64,000 nucleotides of DNA from positions 1,047,721 to 1,111,720 of the forward strand of contig NZ_RBXB01000002.1 of NCBI RefSeq assembly GCF_003634775.1, written 5' to 3'. Below, piece by piece: positions 9,811-16,771 of the stretch (positions within the stretch are counted from its first letter, which is position 1; each line of letters opens with the position of its first letter). Origin of the DNA: Chryseobacterium defluvii. Its GTDB lineage: Bacteria > Bacteroidota > Bacteroidia > Flavobacteriales > Weeksellaceae. Made by a program: the position numbers and the translations under genes. The notes beneath the pieces were generated by a model, which saw only the letters and a program-made list of their open reading frames with translations, made no database searches and was not told the DNA's origin.

Positions 9811-9901
9811 ATTAGCATATATAGAATTTTCATCTATTTAAAATACCATATTTTTATGATATTTCTCCACTAAAATAATTGTGGTACCAGTAATGCTCAT
9901 C

Positions 9902-10225
9902 TTAATCTGTTACTTTTAAATGCTGTATTTGCCCGTTAGCAATTTCAAAATGAAATTTTAATACAATTGGGCTTCCGGGAAAATTTCCCGAAACTTCTGC
10001 TTTTAAAATGCTTTTCGTTTCATTTTCTTCATAACTGACAGGTTTCATAACCGATTTGTAATGCTCGTTGGAATCTGCGATCCAATGCTGTATTTCTTTT
10101 CTTCCGTTGTACATTTTTCCTTCATCAAAAACAACAGCTGTATCAGAAAAACAATTGGCGTAGGAAACGCTATCAAAATCGTTCTGGGCTTTTACTAAAT
10201 CTGTGATTACTTTAGGTAAATTCAT
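9902..10225 (-). CDS. SnoaL-like / NTF2-fold small protein
   Basis: A 107-residue protein with the compact alpha+beta cone pattern of SnoaL/NTF2-like proteins (VKAQNDFDSVSYANCFSDTAVVFDEGKMYNGRKEIQHWI in segments, then strands to KVTD). Many members are small isomerases or polyketide-type cyclases; others only bind ligands. It lies 21 bp downstream of the SDR gene on the same strand, probably in one transcript controlled by the divergent HxlR regulator. No specific substrate can be named. Confidence 0.75.
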   Translation of the reverse strand: MNLPKVITDLVKAQNDFDSVSYANCFSDTAVVFDEGKMYNGRKEIQHWIADSNEHYKSVMKPVSYEENETKSILKAEVSGNFPGSPIVLKFHFEIANGQIQHLKVTD

Positions 10226-10246
10226 TTTTTATTTTTTTTAAAATTA

Positions 10247-11038
10247 TTAAACTGTTGGTACGGTACCACCGTCGATTACAAATTCAGTTCCTGTTAAATA
10301 ATTGGCTCTTGGCGAAATAAGAAAACCAACTAATTCAGCTACTTCTTCAGGTTCAGCAGGTCTTCCGAAAGGTATTCCTCCCAATGCATCCATCACACTT
10401 TGTTGCGCTTCTTCTACAGTACTACTCGCGTTTCTCGCAATTTCACCCAGCCAGGCTTCCGATGCTGTTGTATTGATCCACCCTGGCGAAACAGTCAGTA
10501 CCCGAACACCTTTGGGGGTAACTTCGTTCGATAGACTTTTACTATAGTTTCTCAATCCTGCTTTTGAAGCTGCATAAGGTAAAGTTGAATCATAAAGTGG
10601 TAATTTACCTTGAATTGAAGCGATATGAATAATAACACCGGTTTTGCGTTCGATCATTTGTGGTAAGAATCCTCTGTCCAACCGAACCGGGGCAAGCAAA
10701 TTAGCTTGTAGGGTTGATTCCCAATCTTCATCTGTTAATACGGCAAAGCCTCCAGCGGGTGTTGAGGAAGAACCCAGATTGTTCACAAGAATATCCAGCT
10801 TCCCATAAGTTGACAACACTTCGCTGATTACTTTTTGTGCTCCTTCCTCCTTACTCAAATCAGAAGAAATAAAATGCAAATTGGTATTCTCTTTTTCAGG
10901 TGCGTTTCTTGCTGTAATAATAACCGTTGCTCCAGCTTGCAGCAGCCTTTCCGCAATTGCTTTTCCGGCACCTTTTGTACCTCCAGTTACCAATGCAATC
11001 TTGCCTGATAACTCATTGTTGAAATTAAATTGTTCCAT
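10247..11038 (-). CDS. Short-chain dehydrogenase/reductase (SDR)
   Basis: 263 residues from the ATG at 11038 (an upstream ATG at 11062 would add eight residues and overlap the promoter). A Rossmann fold is shown by TGGTKGAGKAIA near the N-terminus, NNLG after strand 4, a catalytic Ser in HIASIQGK and Tyr-x-x-x-Lys in YAASKAGL. The ending YLTGTEFVIDGG is typical of classical SDRs. It is an NAD(P)-dependent oxidoreductase of unknown substrate. It is paired with the SnoaL-like gene and divergent from hxlR. Confidence 0.92.
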   Translation of the reverse strand: MEQFNFNNELSGKIALVTGGTKGAGKAIAERLLQAGATVIITARNAPEKENTNLHFISSDLSKEEGAQKVISEVLSTYGKLDILVNNLGSSSTPAGGFAVLTDEDWESTLQANLLAPVRLDRGFLPQMIERKTGVIIHIASIQGKLPLYDSTLPYAASKAGLRNYSKSLSNEVTPKGVRVLTVSPGWINTTASEAWLGEIARNASSTVEEAQQSVMDALGGIPFGRPAEPEEVAELVGFLISPRANYLTGTEFVIDGGTVPTV

Positions 11039-11059
11039 TTTTAAGAATTGTTTATAGGA

Positions 11060-11162
11060 CAAAATTGGGGTATAAAAACAGTTTGCACAAGTACGGAATT
11101 ACGATTCATATAGGGATAAATTATTCCCCTATTGTACAAACCGGAACATACGTTTAATTTTG
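11060..11162. promoter_or_regulatory. Divergent promoters and inverted operator pair for SDR and HxlR genes
   Basis: Plus strand: TTGTACAAAC (11132-11141) starts with a -33 TTG, then 20 nt lead to TAATTTTG (11155-11162), a perfect -7 box. Minus strand: TTGTGCAAAC (complement of 11081-11090), then 20 nt lead to CAATTTTG (complement of 11060-11067). The two -33 elements are near-identical 10-mers in inverted orientation, which suggests that one regulator binds both promoters. Confidence 0.7.
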
Positions 11163-11166
11163 CAAT

Positions 11167-11550
11167 ATGTATGAGAGAAAAATAATACCAAATCTGAATT
11201 GTGGCCTTGATCTGATAGGTGAAGTGCTTTACGGTAAATGGAAAATACGCCTACTTTGGTTTATTCATCAGGGACATAAAAGACCTAGTGAATTGCAGCG
11301 TAAAATACCGGATGCATCACGAAGGGTTCTCAATATCCAGTTGAAGGAACTGGAAGAACATGAACTTGTTTCAAAGACTATTTATCCGGTTGTTCCGCCA
11401 AAAGTAGAATATGCACTTACTGAGTTTGGTGAAAGTTTAATCCCTATTATAAGTGCTTTAGGACAATGGGGGGATCAACATGAGGATCGATTAAGAATGT
11501 TGATTATTAAGAAAATTCAGGGATCTACTAATGTAGAAGAAAATATATAG
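11167..11550 (+). CDS. HxlR/MarR-type winged-helix regulator
   Basis: A 127-residue HxlR-family regulator with CGLDLIGEVLYGKWKIRLLW, RPSELQRKIPDASRRVLN (recognition helix region) and a wing in VPPKVEYALTEFGESL. Cys12 lies where redox- or electrophile-sensing HxlR proteins carry their reactive cysteine. It is divergent from the SDR/SnoaL pair and shares inverted operators with it, so it very likely controls both. The likely inducer is an electrophile or aldehyde/quinone, by analogy with the family. Confidence 0.9.
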   Translation: MYERKIIPNLNCGLDLIGEVLYGKWKIRLLWFIHQGHKRPSELQRKIPDASRRVLNIQLKELEEHELVSKTIYPVVPPKVEYALTEFGESLIPIISALGQWGDQHEDRLRMLIIKKIQGSTNVEENI

Positions 11551-11572
11551 GAAATTCCATTCAAATAATAAC

Positions 11573-11796
11573 AGCAATAATGTAAAAGCCCATGCAGACC
11601 AATCAGAATTAATGGAATGGATCAAAAATATGAAAATTCTCCCCAACAGGTTATGCTTGTTCATAGAGAACTTTCAGCGCTGGAAGCTTTACGGGTGAAA
11701 ATTCAGACTGAACTTGAAATTCCGGTTACAACTATGATAAAAGATCAGGAGGTGGTTTTAAGTGAAACGTATATTCCAAGCGACTTTCTTAAATGA
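11573..11796 (+). pseudogene. Fragment of RNA-specificity metallo-beta-lactamase (C-terminal RMMBL tail)
   Basis: Translation shows VKAHADQSELMEWIKNMK followed, after a one-base frameshift near 11640, by SPQQVMLVHRELSALEALR and a tail ending FLK with TGA at 11794-11796. AHADQxEL...WI and the LVHGE-like motif are the C-terminal signature of MBL-fold RNA-processing hydrolases (RMMBL). The N-terminal metallo-beta-lactamase part is missing. I read it as a decayed remnant of a chromosomal gene broken by insertion of the neighbouring island. Confidence 0.7.
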
Positions 11797-11885
11797 ATTA
11801 CCAAATTGATAAAAGACCGTTTCAAATGAAACAGTCGGTTTCATGTACGTTTTTTAAAATTATTTTTCGATTCCTTTTCGGTACA

Positions 11886-11922
11886 TTTTCGTTGTACACG
11901 AAAACAAATTACATTATATTTG
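11886..11922 (+). promoter_or_regulatory. Promoter and inverted repeat of the dead recombinase
   Basis: TTG at 11892-11894, 20 nt, then TATATTTG at 11915-11922 form a full Bacteroidota promoter. An inverted repeat TTTTCG/CGAAAA (11886-11891 and 11899-11904) overlaps the -33 box. It may have been the recombinase binding (res-like) site. Confidence 0.5.
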
Positions 11923-11945
11923 ACACCATTGAGTAAAATGAACTT

Positions 11946-12504
11946 ATGCTAATTGGATATGCATGAGTAAGTAAATTTGAGCAAAACCTAGATTTATAAA
12001 CTGATTCTTTAAAGAGTTTGGGAATCGATAAGATTTTTGTCGATAAAGTAAGTGGTGTAAAATCAGAAAAACCAAAATTAAACGAATTATTAAATTTTAT
12101 CGGAAAGGAGATACTTTAACCGTTTGGAGATTAGATAGGATAGGGAGAACTACAGTTGGGCTAATTCACTTTGTAACAGAGTTGAATGAAAAAGGAATAC
12201 ATTTTAAGTCTATATCAGAGAACATTGATACTAGCTCTGCCAGTGGAAAATTAATCTTCCAGATTTTTGCGTGTTAGCTGAACACAAAAGAAACGTGTTA
12301 ATAGAGAGAACAAATGCTGGATTGAAAGCAGCTAGAGCAAGAGGGAAAAATGGAGGGAGACCTAAAGGCATGACAGAAAAATATAAAAAAATTGCGCCTC
12401 TAGTAAAGACTTCCTACGAAAGTAAGAACATTCCTATTGAGGAAATTATGAAAGCTTTTAATATCGGAAATAAAACCACCTTTTATAAAATAATCAAATC
12501 TTAA
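11946..12504 (+). pseudogene. Serine recombinase (resolvase/invertase family), multiply disrupted
   Basis: The reading MLIGYA-stop-VSK, then a further stop, KIFVDKVSGVKSEKPKLNEL, a frameshift near 12100, TVWRLDRIGRTTVGLI, ENIDTSSASGKLIFQIFA, a second frameshift near 12270, and LAEHKRNVLIERTNAGL to a C-terminal HTH (KGGRPKGM-like, FNIGNKTTFYKIIK) spans a complete small resolvase/DNA invertase. At least two stop codons and two frameshifts break it. The last 77 codons remain open but lack the catalytic Ser region. It marks an old mobile-element end. Confidence 0.85.
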
Positions 12505-12556
12505 ATTGATTAAATAATCTTCTATCTATGATTTCTTTCTATAAATTTAAAACTAT

Positions 12557-13486
12557 ATGAGAAAATATCCCCTACATTATTTAAATGATGCAGAATTTGA
12601 AAATTTAGCAACACTAATTTGCAGAAAAATTCTGGGAGAAGCTGTTATTCCTTTTGCAAAAGGGTCTGATGGGGGAAGAGATGGAAGGTTTCACGGAAAA
12701 GCAAATTCCTTTCCAAGTACAGTAGAACCTTGGGACGGAAAAATAGTTATTCAAGCAAAGCACACAACGAAAGAAAATACAAGTTGTTCAGATCATGATT
12801 TTCAAAAAATCCTTACGACTGAGGTTGTTCCTGCAATCGAAAGATTGAAGGGGAAAAATAAAGTTGATTATTATATGCTCTTTACTAATCGTAAGCTAAC
12901 AGGTAAACAAGATGAAAAAATTGAAAATTTAATCGATGAAAATACAGGTGTTATAAATATTGTTCTTGCTGATGAAAAAATACAGCAGTGGCTGCAAGCT
13001 TATCCTGATATAGTTAAAGAAGCAAAATTACAGAGCTTATTAACACCACTGCAGTTTGATGAACAAGATTTGAAAAACCTCATAATTGAGTTTCATAAGA
13101 CCATTCCTGATACTAGTGTAATAGGTAAAACTGAAGAAGATCTTATCTATGTAAAAATAGAACGTAAAAATGAGATAAATAATTTAAGTCAAGATTATTT
13201 TGATGAAATAATAAAAAAGAATTATACATATTTTGATTTTATTAGAAATTTTTTGAAAGATCCAATTAATCAGTCTCTTAAAGAAATTTATGATGATACA
13301 GCAGATGAGTTAAATGCAAAAATTATAATCAATAGAAGTGCTTACAATGCTTTTGAACACTTACTGGAAGAATTATATGACTATGTAATTTCTAATAATT
13401 CTGAATTGGCGGGAAAAAAAAGATTAATTCGTTTATTTTTGCATTACATGTATTGTAATTGCGATATAGGTAAAAAGAATGCTTAA
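12557..13486 (+). CDS. ABC-3C system effector with PD-(D/E)xK nuclease domain
   Basis: A 309-residue protein. The N-terminus has the restriction-endonuclease layout: KGSDGGRDGRF with Asp42, then IVIQAKHTT with Gln66-Ala-Lys68, the D...QxK active site of Mrr-like nucleases. A middle region (about 70-165) completes that domain. The C-terminal part (about 215-305, AFEHLLEELYDYVISN...) looks like the C-terminal domain that links effectors to ABC-three-component systems. The gene overlaps the middle-component gene by 8 bp, so the three genes are co-translated. The inferred role is DNA cleavage in response to phage or plasmids; this was not tested. Confidence 0.8.
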   Translation: MRKYPLHYLNDAEFENLATLICRKILGEAVIPFAKGSDGGRDGRFHGKANSFPSTVEPWDGKIVIQAKHTTKENTSCSDHDFQKILTTEVVPAIERLKGKNKVDYYMLFTNRKLTGKQDEKIENLIDENTGVINIVLADEKIQQWLQAYPDIVKEAKLQSLLTPLQFDEQDLKNLIIEFHKTIPDTSVIGKTEEDLIYVKIERKNEINNLSQDYFDEIIKKNYTYFDFIRNFLKDPINQSLKEIYDDTADELNAKIIINRSAYNAFEHLLEELYDYVISNNSELAGKKRLIRLFLHYMYCNCDIGKKNA

Positions 13487-13715
13487 ACCAGACAAACATA
13501 CAGATATAAAGTATTCTGTAGTATATCTTTCTGCTGTTATGATGAAAGAAATACAGCAGAGTGGTATTATTAAATATGATGAGCTCAAGAATATTTTGAT
13601 ACAAAAGATAGGAAACAAAGTGAATGAAAATTTTGAGAAAGCTCTTTCATTTTTATATCTTTTAGATAAAGTCGTTTATTTGAATGAACTTGATTCTATT
13701 AAACAAAGTAAGTAA
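13479..13715 (+). CDS. ABC-3C system middle component
   Basis: A 78-residue protein starting MLKPDKHTDIKYSVVYLSA, the usual opening of the short middle components (MC6-like) of ABC-three-component systems. It overlaps the effector upstream by 8 bp and its TAA overlaps the ATG of the ABC ATPase by one base (TAATG), showing tight coupling. The predicted winged-helix-like small fold presumably bridges ATPase and effector. Confidence 0.78.
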   Translation: MLKPDKHTDIKYSVVYLSAVMMKEIQQSGIIKYDELKNILIQKIGNKVNENFEKALSFLYLLDKVVYLNELDSIKQSK

Positions 13716-15472
13716 TGAAATTAGTGAAAATATATGCTAACAAAAATTTCAAAAACATTGAATTTAACCCAAACTTCAATGTTGTGTTGGCTATTATTAA
13801 TGATAAACTGAATAAAAAAGACACACATAATCTAGGAAAAACATCTTTGATTCACGTAATCAATTTTATTCTTTTAGGATCTTTTAATAAAAAAATATTT
13901 GGAAATACAATTTTCAATGGTGTAATATTCTATGGAGAGGTAAAATTAAACAGTGGACAGTACCTCACAATTAGAAGGGGGATAGATACTAATACAAAGA
14001 TATCATTTAAATTAAGTGAAGATAAAAGTAAGAGTTTTAATGCTCCAAGTATTTGGGACGAAGAAAATATTCCGTTCGAAAAATCTCGAAAAAAATTAAA
14101 TGAATATCTGGGATTTGATGTTGTTACAAATTATGATTATCGAAAATCAATTACTTATTTTTTGCGAACCCAACAAGATTTTCTTGATGTATATAAGTTA
14201 GATAAGTTTAAAGGAAAACATATTGATTGGAAACCTTTTGTTTTTGAGCTTTTAGGATATGACAGTAATTTAATAGTCAATAAGCTATCATTAGAAGATG
14301 ATATTGAGAAGAAAAAAGGGATTATTAAAGTACTGAAAGAAGAAGCCAGGATTAACATTGAAGATAGAGATAAATTGGCTGGGTTACTTGATATTAAAAA
14401 GCAGGATTTAGAAATAGCATTACAAACTATAGATAAATTTAATTTTTTTGAACAAGACAAGACACTTAATAAGGAATTGATTGATCAAATAGATAGTAAT
14501 ATACAACTCTTAAGCACAGAGCGCTATCGTTTAGATTATGAAATTAATAAGATTGAAGAATCTTTATCACATTTAAATCTAGATATTAAAATTGAGGATT
14601 TAGAAGCATTATATAAGGAAGCTGAACTTTATTTTCCTGAGGTTTTAAAAAAGGACTTTTCGGAATTAATAAAATTTAATGAAGCTATATCTAAAGATAG
14701 AAGGAAATATCTAAATGAAAATTTAGAAGAGTTAAAGACACAAAACAATACTGTAAATAAAGAACTTAAAGCTCTTGAACTTGATAAAAGTGAAAAACTT
14801 GCATTTCTGACAGAGAAAGATAGTTATGAAAAATTTAAATCTTATCAGAAACAACTATCTAAATTAGAAGCTGAAATTACACGAATTAATGACAAAATAC
14901 AAGCGGTGGACCAATCTGTAGAAATTGAAGAACAGATACAGGGAATTCATTTGCAAGTAGAAAATGCTGTAACTGCAATTAGGGAGGCGGTTAACAAAAG
15001 AAAGCATGCAGAAATAAATAAAATTTTCAATAATATTATTTATGATATTTTAGGAACCAATGCTTTGATATCAATACAGCAAAACAAACAGGGAAATGTG
15101 GAATATAGCGCAGATTATCAAAATCCATCTGATTTATTAACTACTTCGGAATCACAAGGAACAACGTATAAAAAGTTACTTTGTATGGCTTTTGACTTAG
15201 CATTATTAATACATTATAGAAAAAATTCTTTTTTCAGATTTGCTTATCACGATGGAATTTTAGAGGGGCTTGATGATCGTATAAAAATTAGATTACTAAA
15301 TAAAATAAAAAGTCTTTGTGAAGAATATGATTTACAATACATTTTATCTTTGATTGATTCGGATATTCCTACTGATGAAAAGGGAGAAAAGTATAAGTTT
15401 ACCTCTGATGAAATTTGTCTAGAACTAAATGATAAGGATGATTTAGGAAAAATTTTCCTTAATAGTTTTTAG
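13715..15472 (+). CDS. ABC-3C system SMC-like ABC ATPase (DUF2326)
   Basis: A 585-residue protein. It has a degenerate Walker A HNLGKTSLIHVINFIL (Gly41-Lys42-Thr43) as in DUF2326 proteins. A long charged, coiled-coil-rich middle (about 190-430) follows. The C-terminal DUF2326 domain has SESQGTTYKKLLCMAFDLA (signature-like) and FAYHDGILEGLDDR (Walker B/D-loop-like). Proteins of this class act as sensors or switches in conflict systems, probably recognising DNA structures. It is the third gene of the system and ends 40 bp before a small unknown gene. Confidence 0.85.
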   Translation: MKLVKIYANKNFKNIEFNPNFNVVLAIINDKLNKKDTHNLGKTSLIHVINFILLGSFNKKIFGNTIFNGVIFYGEVKLNSGQYLTIRRGIDTNTKISFKLSEDKSKSFNAPSIWDEENIPFEKSRKKLNEYLGFDVVTNYDYRKSITYFLRTQQDFLDVYKLDKFKGKHIDWKPFVFELLGYDSNLIVNKLSLEDDIEKKKGIIKVLKEEARINIEDRDKLAGLLDIKKQDLEIALQTIDKFNFFEQDKTLNKELIDQIDSNIQLLSTERYRLDYEINKIEESLSHLNLDIKIEDLEALYKEAELYFPEVLKKDFSELIKFNEAISKDRRKYLNENLEELKTQNNTVNKELKALELDKSEKLAFLTEKDSYEKFKSYQKQLSKLEAEITRINDKIQAVDQSVEIEEQIQGIHLQVENAVTAIREAVNKRKHAEINKIFNNIIYDILGTNALISIQQNKQGNVEYSADYQNPSDLLTTSESQGTTYKKLLCMAFDLALLIHYRKNSFFRFAYHDGILEGLDDRIKIRLLNKIKSLCEEYDLQYILSLIDSDIPTDEKGEKYKFTSDEICLELNDKDDLGKIFLNSF

Positions 15473-15513
15473 TTTATCATTATTGTAATGTCAAGTTATT
15501 TTAATAATTATAA

Positions 15514-15885
15514 ATGATGAAAAAAGAAGTTATACATATATCTACGATTCCAGTTACAATAAAGGTAATTCAAGTCGGTGAAAAAAAACTATCTGTTTCT
15601 GTATTTAATCAAATTCCTATCGATGATGCATTCTTTACTAAATTAAGTAGTGATGAGAGAATCAGTTGCTTTATCGGTTGGGTTGAGAGGGAAACAAAAT
15701 ATATACTTTATTCTTTAGACGGCATTTTATTGAGATTTCAAATTAATAATGAATTATTAACTTCCTCTGATTGGGATTATAAACGCAAGCAATATCAAAA
15801 GAAATATAAGTTAAAGCATAAAGATTTCTTGCTTGAAATAGGTAACTTTTTAAATAATAAAAACCAAATTTACATAGCAATTTAG
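15514..15885 (+). CDS. Unknown small protein beside the ABC-3C system
   Basis: A 123-residue protein I do not recognise. No signal peptide or membrane segment is visible. It has a beta-rich N-terminal part (VIHISTIPVTIKVIQVGEKKLSVSVFNQI) and a Lys-rich helical tail (DYKRKQYQKKYKLKHKDFLLEIG). It follows the ABC ATPase by 41 bp on the same strand and may be a cargo gene or an accessory part of the system. It is the last gene before the left dif-like site. Confidence 0.55.
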   Translation: MMKKEVIHISTIPVTIKVIQVGEKKLSVSVFNQIPIDDAFFTKLSSDERISCFIGWVERETKYILYSLDGILLRFQINNELLTSSDWDYKRKQYQKKYKLKHKDFLLEIGNFLNNKNQIYIAI

Positions 15886-16015
15886 TATCAAAAAAACAAT
15901 ACGGAGTAAAATAAGTTTTGATTGACAATTGAGTGAGCGGCGGAAAGTTATCGTAAACCAAAAAAACTTAAAAAATCAGTTTATCCGTAACAAGCAATTT
16001 ATTAAAATCAACACA

Positions 16016-16043
16016 ATTTAACATAATATAAATTATAGGACAT
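16016..16043 (+). repeat. Left dif-like attachment site
   Basis: Arm ATTTAACATAA, centre TATAAA, arm TTATAGGACAT (11+6+11). The first arm equals the XerD arm of Escherichia coli dif read on the opposite strand, and the inner ATAA/TTAT symmetry is intact. It therefore looks like the more canonical of the two sites. Confidence 0.85.
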
Positions 16044-16290
16044 TTTTAAAGCGGATTGCTCCGCTCGTTGTAGGACTATTTAACAATGTAAATTTAACTA
16101 TCTCACACAGGTTAAATACTATTTTAATGAACTCATTTTGTGCTACTTGAACACAGGTGTAAATATAAAAAAAAATTTGAACCGTCAAAACATTGGGTTC
16201 AAATTTTTAATTTCGGGCTGTTAATTCCTTTGTCAAAAAGATAAAAAAAAAAAATCTTTGTGGATTCAAAAAGATACAGCCCGAAAAATT
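16044..16290. other. Non-coding left end of provirus with nested hairpins (terminator / candidate origin or packaging region)
   Basis: No gene is seen in these 247 bp. They hold a small hairpin AGCGGA/TCCGCT (16050-16055, 16060-16065). A perfect 13-bp stem AAAAATTTGAACC/GGTTCAAATTTTT follows (16171-16183, 16196-16208). An 11-bp long-range stem TTTCGGGCTGT/ACAGCCCGAAA (16211-16221, 16276-16286) encloses an A12 run flanked by AAAGAT/ATCTTT. The last structure directly follows the leftmost gene and could end the late transcript. On single-stranded genomes such clusters also serve as replication origin or packaging signal. Confidence 0.6.
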
Positions 16291-16515
16291 TTATCTGGGA
16301 AATCTTTGTATAAACTGACCTTTATAATGACGTTTTAAAAATTGTCCAGATCTACGCACATAAATATTGACATAATACCAATGACTATAATTTTTTGATT
16401 GGTCCAGCCACTGGCACGACTTAAAACAGTCGTGTACAAATTCTACTTTGCATAACTGGTTATTTTCCTTATCAAAGACAATAAACGTATAATCATTCTT
16501 ATTCTTAAACATCAC
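16291..16515 (-). CDS. Provirus small protein of unknown function
   Basis: 74 residues, rich in aromatic residues and Lys/Arg (FVHDCFKSCQWLDQSKNYSHWYYVN), with two close cysteines and a basic tail GQFLKRHYKGQFIQRFPR. No membrane segment. It overlaps the preceding 84-codon gene by 4 bp, and is the last gene of the leftward late cluster. Confidence 0.65.
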   Translation of the reverse strand: MMFKNKNDYTFIVFDKENNQLCKVEFVHDCFKSCQWLDQSKNYSHWYYVNIYVRRSGQFLKRHYKGQFIQRFPR

Positions 16516-16766
16516 TTCATATTTTCTTTTTGAGTCGTTTTTTCAGCCATTTCCGTCACTTCCTTACGAGTTTCATTCAAATCTTTTTGCCTTTCTTTTT
16601 TAATGTATTTCTGACGGACAATATCAATGATTAACACACAGATTTGAAAAAATAAAAGTTCCCACAAATGCCAGTTTATTGAAGCCAAAAAAGACGTTGT
16701 AGTAGAGATTGGATACTTTAAAGCAACCGTATCTGTAATACTATTAAATAAATCGGATATTTTCAT
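16512..16766 (-). CDS. Provirus single-pass membrane protein
   Basis: 84 residues. A hydrophobic helix at about 28-50 (INWHLWELLFFQICVLIID) is followed by a highly charged amphipathic tail (KKERQKDLNETRKEVTEMAEK). It starts 5 bp after the spike gene stop and overlaps the next gene by 4 bp. It is a candidate virion-membrane or assembly protein; a holin-like role next to the lysozyme cluster is possible but not shown. Confidence 0.65.
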   Translation of the reverse strand: MKISDLFNSITDTVALKYPISTTTSFLASINWHLWELLFFQICVLIIDIVRQKYIKKERQKDLNETRKEVTEMAEKTTQKENMK

Positions 16767-16771
16767 ATATT

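Noticed and set aside
12271..12504. Independent 77-residue HTH regulator
   Set aside because: Its sequence is the C-terminal third of a serine recombinase whose earlier parts are present but frameshifted just upstream; it is part of the pseudogene.
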